The notes below the pieces were generated by a model, which saw only the letters and a list, made by a program, of their open reading frames with translations, did no database searches and had not been told where the DNA came from. 64,000 nucleotides of DNA from positions 2,952,032 to 3,016,031 of the forward strand of contig CANMKS010000001.1 in the NCBI GenBank assembly GCA_947498645.1, read 5' to 3'. Shown piece after piece: positions 37,345 to 44,938 of the stretch; the stretch's first letter is position 1; the number at the start of each line of letters is the position of its first letter. The translations under genes and the position numbers were made by a program. Source of the DNA: an uncultured Paracoccaceae bacterium (GTDB taxonomy: Bacteria; Pseudomonadota; Alphaproteobacteria; Rhodobacterales; Rhodobacteraceae).

Positions 37345-38179
37345 TCCTAACACCCTTCAGCCTAAGGATCCGGTCCAGCAGGATCGCCACAATCACAATG
37401 GCAATGCCCACCTCGAAACCCTTTGCGATGTTCACCTGGTTCAGCGCCCGAAGTGTCGGAACACCCAGTCCGTTCGCCCCGACAAGCGCGGCAATCACCA
37501 CCATGGAGAGCGACAGCATGATCGTCTGTGTCAGCCCGGCCAAAATCTGCGGCATGGCCCAGGGGAATTTCACTTTCCACAGGATCATCTGCCGGGACGC
37601 GCCGAACGCATCTGCCGTCTCGATCAGGGCGCGTGGTGTTGACGACACCCCCAGATAGGTCAGCCGGATCGGTGCCGGGATCGTAAAGACGACAGTTGCA
37701 ATCAGCGCAGGGACAGCGCCCAGACCGAACAGGATCAGCGCAGGGATAAGATACACGAAGGTCGGTATGGTTTGCATCAAATCCAGGATCGGTTGCAAAA
37801 CGCGGTAAAAGACAGGGTGGTCGGCCGCATAGATGCCAATCGGCACACCGATCACCATGCTGGTCGCTGTTGCGGCAAGCACCAGTGCAAGCGTTTCAAG
37901 CGTTTCGTCCCAGAAACCAAGGTTGATTACCAGAAACAACCCCAGCACACAGAACACCACCAGCGCGATCGAACGATGCAACGCATAGGCAAGTGCTGCA
38001 ACCAACGCGATCAACACAAGAGGATGCGGAAGTTGCAGCACCCACAAGAACGCCCCGACCGTCGCCTCGATAACGGCGGAAACCGCATCGAAAAAGCCGC
38101 CCATGTTCGCAGTCAGCCAATCCACGCCGGATTTTGCCCAGGCGCCAATCGGCAGTTTGTTGTCTTCAAGCCATTCCAT
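37337..38179 (-). CDS. choW: choline/betaine-type ABC transporter permease
   Basis: This ~280-residue inner-membrane protein has six or more hydrophobic segments and the ProW/ChoW-type core GIYAADHPVFYRVLQPILDLMQ with the EAA-like coupling loop ADAFGASRQMILWKVKFPWAMPQ (about 190-212). The ATG at 38179 is preceded by GGAGGG; upstream in-frame starts have no ribosome site and would precede the natural MEWLEDNKLPIGAW N-terminus. It lies 23 bp downstream of the alpha/beta hydrolase gene. Confidence 0.92.
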   Translation of the reverse strand: MEWLEDNKLPIGAWAKSGVDWLTANMGGFFDAVSAVIEATVGAFLWVLQLPHPLVLIALVAALAYALHRSIALVVFCVLGLFLVINLGFWDETLETLALVLAATATSMVIGVPIGIYAADHPVFYRVLQPILDLMQTIPTFVYLIPALILFGLGAVPALIATVVFTIPAPIRLTYLGVSSTPRALIETADAFGASRQMILWKVKFPWAMPQILAGLTQTIMLSLSMVVIAALVGANGLGVPTLRALNQVNIAKGFEVGIAIVIVAILLDRILRLKGVRND

Positions 38180-38202
38180 TGGCCAGCCCTCCGATAGAGT
38201 TC

Positions 38203-39099
38203 TCAGGATGGCGACGCTGTCAGCCAATCCAACGTTTGTCGGCACATCTCGCCAGTGATGATGTGTCCCGCACCTGACAGGATGCTCAGCTGTGCATCGG
38301 GGATAAGGGCGGCAGCGCCTCGGCCCCGCTCCACAGAAATACAAGGGTCATGGTCACCGTGGATCACCAGGGTCCGGGCGCGGATGCCGGGCAAAAGGTT
38401 GCGACGGTCCGGAGAGGCGAGCACGGCCATGCCGTGGCGGGCGGCCCCGCCGAATTGGTAGCCCTGCGCGACGATTTCGTTGATTTCTGCGCGCAGCTCT
38501 GCCGTGTCTTGCAACTGCCCTGCCCCATAGTACAGGGCATCGCTCAGGATATGGTCAAATGTGCTTTCCGGCGTGGATGGTTTCGAGAAAAGCCGCGCCA
38601 TGCGTCGCTTGCTTTCTTCATCGCTGTCCACCTCTGCGCTGCCATCATTGCTGGCAAGTTGAACAAAATTCTTCACCCGGTCGGACAGCGCAATCGCAAC
38701 CGTTTGCGAAATCATTCCCCCCATCGAAAAACCGACGATATCGAATTTGTCGATCCCCAGCCGATCAACCAACGCCACGACATCGTCGCGCATGTCTTCC
38801 AGCAGATACGGTGCGATTTGCCTTGCGGCGTCTTGGTCCCGGCGGAGCCAGACATCCCCAAATGTCGGTTCGCTTTCCGGCCCGCAGATCGGTGAACGAC
38901 CTGCATCACGATTGTCCGGACAGATGACACGATGGGTACGGGATAACTCCCTGATAAGATGCTCGGGCCATTCAAACCGCTGCATCCCCAACCCAACCAG
39001 GAGGATCACCGGTGGCGCAGACGGATCGCCGAATTCGTCAAAATCCAGCGACAAGGGGCGCCGCCACCGGTCGGATTGATGTGCGTGAGCACCCTGCAT
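38203..39099 (-). CDS. alpha/beta hydrolase within the transporter operon
   Basis: This 298-residue alpha/beta hydrolase has the nucleophile elbow VGFSMGGMISQ (Ser), an acid in IHGDHDPCIS (Asp) and His in LSGAGHIITGEM, so the triad is complete. An oxyanion segment LLVGLGMQRFEWP follows strand 1. It is likely an esterase or lactonase in the cytoplasm (no signal peptide). It lies between the binding-protein gene (2-bp gap) and the permease gene (23-bp gap), an unusual place that suggests it acts on the imported compound, for example a choline or carnitine ester. That substrate idea is inference. Confidence 0.88.
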   Translation of the reverse strand: MQGAHAHQSDRWRRPLSLDFDEFGDPSAPPVILLVGLGMQRFEWPEHLIRELSRTHRVICPDNRDAGRSPICGPESEPTFGDVWLRRDQDAARQIAPYLLEDMRDDVVALVDRLGIDKFDIVGFSMGGMISQTVAIALSDRVKNFVQLASNDGSAEVDSDEESKRRMARLFSKPSTPESTFDHILSDALYYGAGQLQDTAELRAEINEIVAQGYQFGGAARHGMAVLASPDRRNLLPGIRARTLVIHGDHDPCISVERGRGAAALIPDAQLSILSGAGHIITGEMCRQTLDWLTASPS

Positions 39100-39101
39100 T
39101 C

Positions 39102-40031
39102 TTACGAGTCCAGATCAAGATGGGCGCGCACCGCGGCCAACCCATTCTGGCCATCCTTGGTTTCGACGCCCTCCAGCCAGCTTTCAAGATAGCCGGGATT
39201 GTTCTGCAGAACGCGGGTACCCGCATCGGTTGGATCGTCACCATCGTTCAGGATGTACCCCATTCCTTCGTTTTCCATGTCGACGTCGAATGCGATCTGC
39301 GAAAAGAGCTTTCCCAGATTGGGGCATTCATCAGAGTAACCGACGCGGCTGTGCGTATGGACAGTGGCGGCACCAAATTCCGGTCCGAAATAGGCGTCAC
39401 CCCCCGACAGATAGGCAATGTCGAACTCGACATTCATCGGATGCGGTGCCCATGCCAGAAAGACGACCCAATCCTCGCGCGAAACCGCGCGGCGTACCTG
39501 CGCCAGCATCCCCTGCTCAGAGCTTTCGACCACATTCCAGCCGCCCAGATCGAAGTCATTGCTTTCAATCATCGCCATGGTTTGAACGTTGGAGCCTGGT
39601 TCGATCCCGTAGAAGGTGCTGCCAAACTTGTCCGCGTGGGCGGCCAGGTCTGCAAAGTCGTGGACACCAGCGTCGTAAACATATTGCGGCACAGCAAGCG
39701 TATATTTTGCGCCGCTCAGGTTTTGCCTGAGCACATCAACTTTCTCATCCTCCACATAGGAGGAGAAAAACTCCGCCATCGCCGGATCCCAGTAACCAAG
39801 AAAGACGTCGAGGTCATCGTTGGCAAGGGATTCATAAATCACCGAGGGCCCAAGAACATTGGAGCGCGCTTCATAGCCCAGACCCTCGACCACAACCGAG
39901 GCAATGCCGGTTGTCAGCGCAAGGTCGGTCCAGCCGGGTTCAGCCATGCGGACCGAGTCGCAGTTCGCCAAGGCAGAGGTTGTACCCGCAAATGTGACGA
40001 CAAGAGAAAGAACAAAGTTTGGGTTTTTCAT
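39102..40031 (-). CDS. choX: choline/betaine-type ABC transporter substrate-binding protein
   Basis: This periplasmic binding protein of ~309 residues has a signal peptide (MKNPNFVLSLVVTFAGTTSALA). It carries aromatic segments matching the trimethylammonium cage of choline/betaine binders: EPGWTDLAL, LGYWDPAM, VPQYVYDAG and AWAPHPMNVEF. ChoX-type choline binding is favoured over glycine betaine, but either is possible. It is the first gene of the operon and divergent from a BetI-like repressor gene with a palindrome between them. The ATG at 40031 is used; GTG/ATG codons just upstream have no advantage. Confidence 0.88.
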   Translation of the reverse strand: MKNPNFVLSLVVTFAGTTSALANCDSVRMAEPGWTDLALTTGIASVVVEGLGYEARSNVLGPSVIYESLANDDLDVFLGYWDPAMAEFFSSYVEDEKVDVLRQNLSGAKYTLAVPQYVYDAGVHDFADLAAHADKFGSTFYGIEPGSNVQTMAMIESNDFDLGGWNVVESSEQGMLAQVRRAVSREDWVVFLAWAPHPMNVEFDIAYLSGGDAYFGPEFGAATVHTHSRVGYSDECPNLGKLFSQIAFDVDMENEGMGYILNDGDDPTDAGTRVLQNNPGYLESWLEGVETKDGQNGLAAVRAHLDLDS

Positions 40032-40088
40032 GGTCGGCCAGCCTTTCATTTTAGATCGTATAACTTATAAATTGTATGCTTGGTCTAT

Positions 40089-40106
40089 GTTGACAACTCA
40101 GTCAAC
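40089..40106. promoter_or_regulatory. palindrome between choX and the BetI-like gene
   Basis: GTTGAC-N6-GTCAAC is a perfect 6-bp inverted repeat, 33 bp before the TetR-type gene start and 58 bp before choX. It is a good candidate operator for the regulator, acting on both directions; binding is inferred. Confidence 0.6.
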
Positions 40107-40138
40107 AAAAAATAGCCCTACCGGTAAAGGAGACCTGC

Positions 40139-40777
40139 GTGCCGCGCAAAAATCTGAAGTCTGTCAGAACCGAAGAATATTCACGGACAGCATTTGAATT
40201 GCTGTGCGAACACGGCGTGAGCGGGACAACGGTGGACAAGGTCGCCACTGTGGCGGGCGTGTCAAAAACGAATGTGCTGCACTATTTCGGCAACAAGACG
40301 AAGCTTCTCGAAATGGCGCTGCGGTACGGCAATGCGGACCTCGCCGGAGAGGTCCGCGCCCTTCTAAGGCGTTCCCATACGCCTTGGGAGCGTGTCTATT
40401 CCGTCATCTTCGCCAACTTCTCAAAACAATACTTCACCCCGAAACTTGCCCATGCGTGGATGTCGCTTTGTGCCGAGGTGCCGCATCAAAAAGCCTACCA
40501 GCGCATTCAGACCGCCATCCACCGCCGCATGCGCTCCAACCTGGTGGACGCGCTGTCAAAGATCACCGACGGCGAGACCTCCGAACGGGTTGCCCTTTCG
40601 ATCTCTGTCATGATTGACGGACTCTGGATGAGGAGCGGGCTACAAAGCGAAGGGATCAGTCGCGAAACGGCTTTGGCGTTGATTGAAGCACATCTGAATG
40701 CACTGTTCCCCGGCGACAAGGACCGCCTTGCGGCCCGAAAGCGGATCGCGGAAATCTGCGACATTCTTCACCCGTAA
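40139..40777 (+). CDS. TetR-family regulator, BetI-like
   Basis: This 212-residue repressor has an N-terminal TetR HTH (GVSGTTVDKVATVAGVSKTNVLHYF, read in part as VAGVSKTNVLHYF) and a C-terminal domain like BetI (ISVMIDGLWMRSGLQ). BetI responds to choline. The start is a GTG with AAAGGAG upstream, and the protein opens PRKNLKSVRTEEY as BetI proteins do. Divergence from a choline-type transporter operon supports control of uptake. No betA/betB genes are in the window. Confidence 0.9.
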   Translation: MPRKNLKSVRTEEYSRTAFELLCEHGVSGTTVDKVATVAGVSKTNVLHYFGNKTKLLEMALRYGNADLAGEVRALLRRSHTPWERVYSVIFANFSKQYFTPKLAHAWMSLCAEVPHQKAYQRIQTAIHRRMRSNLVDALSKITDGETSERVALSISVMIDGLWMRSGLQSEGISRETALALIEAHLNALFPGDKDRLAARKRIAEICDILHP

Positions 40778-41053
40778 CGGCGGGGTGCGACACGCACACA
40801 GGTCAGCCGCCGCAATCATCCAGCGCAATGCATGATCGCCAAAACCGGTGTCGCCATGCGGCAAATGACGGTGTTGCTGGCTGCAACTGCCGCATCTGAC
40901 ATCCATTTTCGATCCCGCCTCTCGGCGCTTCGCCACCTTTCACAAGTGAGCCGCACTCGTTACCTTGGCCTCTCGGTCAACTTTTGCTGCTTGGTGTGCG
41001 AAGGCTTGCTGTACTGGAGTGGGCGTGAATTCGCTGCGACTGCGCCAATGGGC

Positions 41054-41191
41054 CACCTCGTTTTGCATCCGATCCAACTGATCGAACTTGCTGATGTCCG
41101 CCGTGATCGCGTTGCTGTCGCCACCCAATCTCTCTTGGGTCGCTTCAAGTTTGGCGGTGTCTCTTCCGGTGATTGCGATGCGCGCGATGCC
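41054..41191 (-). pseudogene. remnant of a short-chain dehydrogenase gene
   Basis: Immediately downstream of the C-S lyase stop, the minus-strand frame reads GIAR directly joined to IAITGRDTAKLEATQERL, then GGDSNAITADISKFDQLDRM and QNEV. This is the second strand/helix region of a short-chain dehydrogenase (xITGRDxxKL...AIxADxSxxxQLDxM). There is no start, no Rossmann glycine motif and no catalytic Tyr-Lys; similarity stops near 41054. The rest of the 40778-41191 gap holds no gene I can support. Confidence 0.65.
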
Positions 41192-42355
41192 TTAGTCCAA
41201 CACGTTCTTGAACCGCCGAAGCGCGTCCTGAAGATCCGCGCGCGGGGCTGCAATGTTGATGCGAATGAAGCGGGTTGCGTCCTGATCAAACCAGGTGCCA
41301 GGAGTTGCGCCGAACCCCGCCTCGCCAAGCTTTGCTTTCAGAGCGTCGCCCTCCAATCCGGTGTCGGAGCAATCCAGCCAGAGTTGATAGGTGCCCTCGG
41401 CGGGCGACATTTTCACCTTTGGCAATTCATCCGACAGAAAATCATCGATCCATTCGATGGTGCCTTGCAAATAGGACAGCAGCTCATCAACCCATGCATC
41501 GCCCTTTTCATATGCGGCAATTGTCGCAAAAGTTGTGAACGCATTGCCGTGGCCCAGATACATGGAATCCTCGACATGGTTCATCCGTTTCAGGATGGCA
41601 TCGTTTTCGGTGTAGATGTAACCGTTCGAGATGCTCTGCATGCCAAAGGTCTTCGCAGGCGAACCCAACACCGAGACATGCTGTTCGTTGTCCAGCGACG
41701 ACAGGCTGGTAAACCGGGCATCGCCATAGACGATATCGGCATGAATTTCGTCACTGATGATGGTCACGCCTTGGCGTTCGGCGATCTCAACGACCTTTGT
41801 AAGTTCGTCCATAGTCCAGACGCGCCCGACCGGGTTGTGTGGATTGCACAACAGCATCAGCTTGACGTGATCCGGGGTCAGTTTGGCCTCCAGATCAGCA
41901 TAGTCCATTCGGTAGCGACCAGCGTCGTTGATCAGCGAAGACTTGACCGCCTTGCGCCCCGCAGCGGTGATGATCTTGCCAAACTGGTGGTAAGCCGGGA
42001 CCTGTATGAGCACACCGTCGCCATCGTTAGACAACTCACGGATCAAGAGCGAGATTGCCGTCAGCACGCCGGGGAACGGCACAAAATTCTCAGGTTTGAG
42101 GGTTAGATCGTGGCGACGGGCAAACCAAGCCGAGATCGCGGCAAATATGCCGTCGGAATTGAATTCATAGGCAAATTGCCCGCGCTCTGCGACATATCGC
42201 AGGGCGTCCTTGATCGGATCGGCAATCGGCAGGTCCATATCGGCCACCCAGAATGGGGTGACCTGATCGGTGCCATAGAACATCTTCAGGTAGTTCGGAT
42301 TGTGCCGAACAAAGGTATCGCCTGTTTTGGCCGGTGCGGTGTCAAATTTGCTCAT
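41192..42355 (-). CDS. PatB/MalY-type PLP enzyme (cysteine-S-conjugate beta-lyase-like)
   Basis: This 387-residue aminotransferase-fold protein belongs to the MalY/PatB group, which cleaves C-S bonds of cystathionine or cysteine S-conjugates to give a thiol, pyruvate and ammonia. Supporting segments are FWVADMDLPIADPI near the N-terminus, CNPHNPVGRVW, ISDEIHADIVYGDARFTSL and the PLP lysine in SPAKTFGMQSIS. GAGGA precedes the ATG at 42355. It lies 21 bp downstream of the glutathione S-transferase gene, which supports a role in processing thioether conjugates (inference). Confidence 0.88.
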   Translation of the reverse strand: MSKFDTAPAKTGDTFVRHNPNYLKMFYGTDQVTPFWVADMDLPIADPIKDALRYVAERGQFAYEFNSDGIFAAISAWFARRHDLTLKPENFVPFPGVLTAISLLIRELSNDGDGVLIQVPAYHQFGKIITAAGRKAVKSSLINDAGRYRMDYADLEAKLTPDHVKLMLLCNPHNPVGRVWTMDELTKVVEIAERQGVTIISDEIHADIVYGDARFTSLSSLDNEQHVSVLGSPAKTFGMQSISNGYIYTENDAILKRMNHVEDSMYLGHGNAFTTFATIAAYEKGDAWVDELLSYLQGTIEWIDDFLSDELPKVKMSPAEGTYQLWLDCSDTGLEGDALKAKLGEAGFGATPGTWFDQDATRFIRINIAAPRADLQDALRRFKNVLD

Positions 42356-42376
42356 GTCTTTGGTCCTCATCCGCGC

Positions 42377-43078
42377 CTAGCAACACATTTCCAACGGAGT
42401 GCTGTCACTAAACTCTCGATTCTTGGCGGCGGCGCCTCGGCCCAGAAACGTCTGATCGGACAAGTAGAAATCCGAGAAATCACCGACGAAGTCAGGGGTG
42501 ACTGACTTGGCGGGCAGGCCGGATTGCATGATGTTGGTCTGCCATGCTTTCAGCTTTGGACGGCCTCCAAGAAAGTCATGACCGCTTTTTTGCTCGATGA
42601 TGCAGGCGCGGTGCAGCAACACCAGCCAGGCCACATCGACCATGCCGATCTCGTCCCCCGCAAAGAACTTGGTGTCGCTCAGCTGCGCTTCTATAGTGTC
42701 GAAGGCTTTATTCAACTTCTGGCTCCGCTCAGTCAAAACATCCCGATCAGCACTACGCTGCGCGCCACATTGGGTCAGGTAGTGTTTGGTGGCCAGATAG
42801 CTCCATGCTCGCTCGCGTGCCTTCTCAACCGGCGTCAGGTTGGGGCGCAGAGGGGGATATGCTTCTTCGATGTATTCGACGATGGCATCGCTCTCAAACA
42901 GCGCTTCGCCCTCATCGGTGATCAACAGGGGCACCTGCGCATTGGGCGAGATGTCCAGGAACCACTGAGGTTTGTTGCTGAGACTGATAAATTCAAGATC
43001 ATAGGCAACGCCCTTGGCTTCCAAAAGGGAAGTGACGCGTTGAACAAATGGGCAGATTTTGAAGCTGACGATTTTCAT
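42377..43078 (-). CDS. glutathione S-transferase family protein ending in Cys-Cys
   Basis: This 233-residue protein has an N-terminal thioredoxin-like GST domain beginning KIVSFKICPFVQRVTSLLEAKG; Cys9 sits at the catalytic position of omega-type GSTs. The cis-Pro segment NAQVPLLITD and SDAIVEYIEEAYPP glutathione-binding Ser-Asp follow, then an all-helical C-terminal domain. The protein ends with EMCC, an exposed vicinal cysteine pair. The ATG at 43078 is chosen over an upstream one at 43114. A palindrome lies just upstream. Downstream is the C-S lyase gene. Confidence 0.88.
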   Translation of the reverse strand: MKIVSFKICPFVQRVTSLLEAKGVAYDLEFISLSNKPQWFLDISPNAQVPLLITDEGEALFESDAIVEYIEEAYPPLRPNLTPVEKARERAWSYLATKHYLTQCGAQRSADRDVLTERSQKLNKAFDTIEAQLSDTKFFAGDEIGMVDVAWLVLLHRACIIEQKSGHDFLGGRPKLKAWQTNIMQSGLPAKSVTPDFVGDFSDFYLSDQTFLGRGAAAKNREFSDSTPLEMCC

Positions 43079-43104
43079 GTTGGATTTCCTTACTAATTTT
43101 ATGG

Positions 43105-43125
43105 ATCGATGCATTGATCATCGAT
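43105..43125. promoter_or_regulatory. 21-bp palindrome upstream of the GST gene
   Basis: ATCGATG-N7-CATCGAT is a perfect inverted repeat, 27 bp before the GST start. It shares GATCATCGA with a site before the neighbouring padR gene, so PadR is the likely binder. Confidence 0.6.
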
Positions 43126-43145
43126 GCTTGCGGTCAAAATTTTTC

Positions 43146-43517
43146 CTAGGTTGCCGTGCTGCAAGAACAATCCTGTAGGCAGCGCGTGATCTTCATCCAT
43201 TCCGCAAGGGCCACCTGAAAGGCCTGACGCCCTTTGTCGGTGACGGAATAGATCTTCCGTTCCCGCCCCGACACGGTTTCGGAGATATAGGTGACATAGC
43301 CGCCTTCGGTAAACTGTTTCAGGACCGGATAGATGGTTCCTTCACGCGGCGCACAACACCCATCGGTGCGGCGCTCAACAGTCTTGGCAATATCATAGCC
43401 ATGCAGTTCTTCATCCTGCAGCACGCAGAGAATGAAGAATTTCGACAGACTCATCTTGATCGTATTGCCCCAATAGTTGGGGTCGAGCAGATCGGGAGAG
43501 TGTAACTTATTTTTCAT
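43146..43517 (-). CDS. PadR-family regulator with extra cysteines
   Basis: This 123-residue winged-helix protein has the PadR core: LSKFFILCVLQDEELHGYDIAKTVE, then REGTIYPVLKQFTEGGYV and the wing SGRERKIYSVTDKGRQAF. Unusual are a vicinal pair Cys54-Cys55 (TDGCCAPREG) before the recognition region and a C-terminal RCLQDCSCSTAT with Cys113, 117 and 119. They could sense thiol reagents, metals or metalloids. It lies upstream of the GST gene on the same strand. Confidence 0.9.
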   Translation of the reverse strand: MKNKLHSPDLLDPNYWGNTIKMSLSKFFILCVLQDEELHGYDIAKTVERRTDGCCAPREGTIYPVLKQFTEGGYVTYISETVSGRERKIYSVTDKGRQAFQVALAEWMKITRCLQDCSCSTAT

Positions 43518-43531
43518 GAGGGCGGCTTATG

Positions 43532-43546
43532 CCTCGATGATCGATG
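43532..43546. promoter_or_regulatory. PadR-like operator before padR
   Basis: CCTCGATGATCGATG holds the near-palindrome TCGATGATCGA (43534-43544) 15 bp upstream of the padR start and shares nine bases (GATCATCGA on the other strand) with the palindrome before the GST gene. This suggests autoregulation plus control of GST. Confidence 0.5.
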
Positions 43547-43571
43547 TGTCAAGGGAATTTCGCCCTTACCC

Positions 43572-44036
43572 TTAGTCCTGCTCAGCCCTTGCCAACAAAG
43601 TCGCGATCTGGGCGCCAACATGCATCTCGGAAACCTGACCAAAGTGATGGGCGGCAATCTGCCCCACCTGATCCAGCACGATCAGGCTCGGCGTGCCTCG
43701 CATGGCATATGCGGCCATGGTTTCTGGCAGCGGGCCAGCCCCCCGGTTATCGACACCGACCGGAAACTGGATGCGGTATTCGTGCAAAAACGCTTTGAGC
43801 GACACAGGGGTCATCGCGTCATGATGTTCAAACACCGTGTGAATCCCAATGACCGCGACTTTGTCTTCTGGAAAGGTTCTGCGAACGGTTTGTGCCAAGG
43901 GTATGCCGTGAAGCACGCAGCCCGGACAAAGCATCTGAAATGCCTCAATGACTACGACTTTGCCGCGCAAACTGACCAATGAAATGTCCTGATCTGTATT
44001 GAACCATTGCGATATGAAGAGGTCGGGGGCTTGCAT
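43572..44036 (-). CDS. redoxin/TlpA-like thiol-disulfide protein
   Basis: This 154-residue thioredoxin-fold protein has the active site AFQMLCPGCVLHGIPLAQ with Cys37 and Cys40 (CPGC) and the cis-Pro region RGTPSLIVLDQVGQI. It has no signal peptide, so it probably works in the cytoplasm as a reductase or peroxidase partner. It lies upstream of padR on the same strand with a gap that contains the PadR site, so it may be a separate unit. Confidence 0.88.
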   Translation of the reverse strand: MQAPDLFISQWFNTDQDISLVSLRGKVVVIEAFQMLCPGCVLHGIPLAQTVRRTFPEDKVAVIGIHTVFEHHDAMTPVSLKAFLHEYRIQFPVGVDNRGAGPLPETMAAYAMRGTPSLIVLDQVGQIAAHHFGQVSEMHVGAQIATLLARAEQD

Positions 44037-44093
44037 GTGATTACTCCGATGTGATTGCGGGCGGCGAACTACACAGCTCCGCAGCCCAGAAAA

Positions 44094-44846
44094 TTACTTC
44101 AGAACGCCCGGTAGGCTCAAATCGCCGGAGGCGATGTCAAACACGTCCGTCACGCACAAGAGCGGTGAGTGGATATTGGCGTTCACCCGCAAAGCCGCTG
44201 TCACGCCGTCATAGGCGACCCGGGCCAGCTCCACATCGCTGGAAAAGCCAGCATTGACGCTGATTTCGGCGCCATCAAACAATGGGGTAAATCCGGGGCT
44301 ATCCAGAAAGATCGGAAAGCCAGGCCAGGTCGCGGGTAGTTTCGGGGAACTGCCTTCAGGAATGTCGCGGACCGCCAATGCACCGGGGCCGCAGCCTTCG
44401 GTCGGAGTTAGAACAACCCAGTGGCTGTGCCATTCCACCCCATCGTTAGATGGGTCACCATCGCCGTTTTCATCGAACAGCGGTGTGTCGTCAAAGTCAG
44501 GATGGCTAGTGGCGGCCATTGCCAAAATGCCCGTACCGCCTTCGAAGCCTACGGCGGAAGGATCAAGCGATGTAGGCCAGACATAGGACCACACGTCAGA
44601 ACCACCAACCGCACCAATGGCCGCCGGAATGTCGGACCCCGCGACCCCATTGGTGGTCATGTGGAAGGTCACGGTGTTGCCTTCGCGATGTGCGTGTGCA
44701 GCCAGAATGTCAAAGGCTGCGACTTTGTCTGCAACCGCGGGAGAATGAACTGCGTCGCGCATTTCCGCTGCGTGATCTCCGTCAGCAAATGCAGCGCTGG
44801 CAGCGAGCAGAATTGCGGATGTCGTAAGAGAGGTTTTGATGGACAT
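44094..44846 (-). CDS. exported protein of unknown function
   Basis: I do not recognise this 250-residue protein. It has a clear Sec signal peptide (MSIKTSLTTSAILLAASAAFADG), an acidic, aromatic mature part, a DENGDGDPSNDG loop like a calcium-binding loop (about 127-138), and several His-containing segments (LAAHAHREGN, VEWHSHWVVL, NANIHSPLLC). Two Cys residues could form a disulfide in the periplasm. It is divergent from a MarR regulator with a palindrome between them, so it is probably the regulated target. Confidence 0.8.
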   Translation of the reverse strand: MSIKTSLTTSAILLAASAAFADGDHAAEMRDAVHSPAVADKVAAFDILAAHAHREGNTVTFHMTTNGVAGSDIPAAIGAVGGSDVWSYVWPTSLDPSAVGFEGGTGILAMAATSHPDFDDTPLFDENGDGDPSNDGVEWHSHWVVLTPTEGCGPGALAVRDIPEGSSPKLPATWPGFPIFLDSPGFTPLFDGAEISVNAGFSSDVELARVAYDGVTAALRVNANIHSPLLCVTDVFDIASGDLSLPGVLK

Positions 44847-44872
44847 TGTAAGTCTCCTTGGGATTAATTTAC

Positions 44873-44885
44873 TAGCGACTCGCTA
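44873..44885. promoter_or_regulatory. MarR-type operator palindrome
   Basis: TAGCGA-C-TCGCTA, perfect 6-bp arms around one base, lies 27 bp before the exported protein gene and 54 bp before the MarR gene. The size suits a MarR dimer; control of both directions is inferred. Confidence 0.6.
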
Positions 44886-44938
44886 TCATATGACAGATAA
44901 GGATTGCAATGATAATTTCGACTCGATACTTAATTGTC

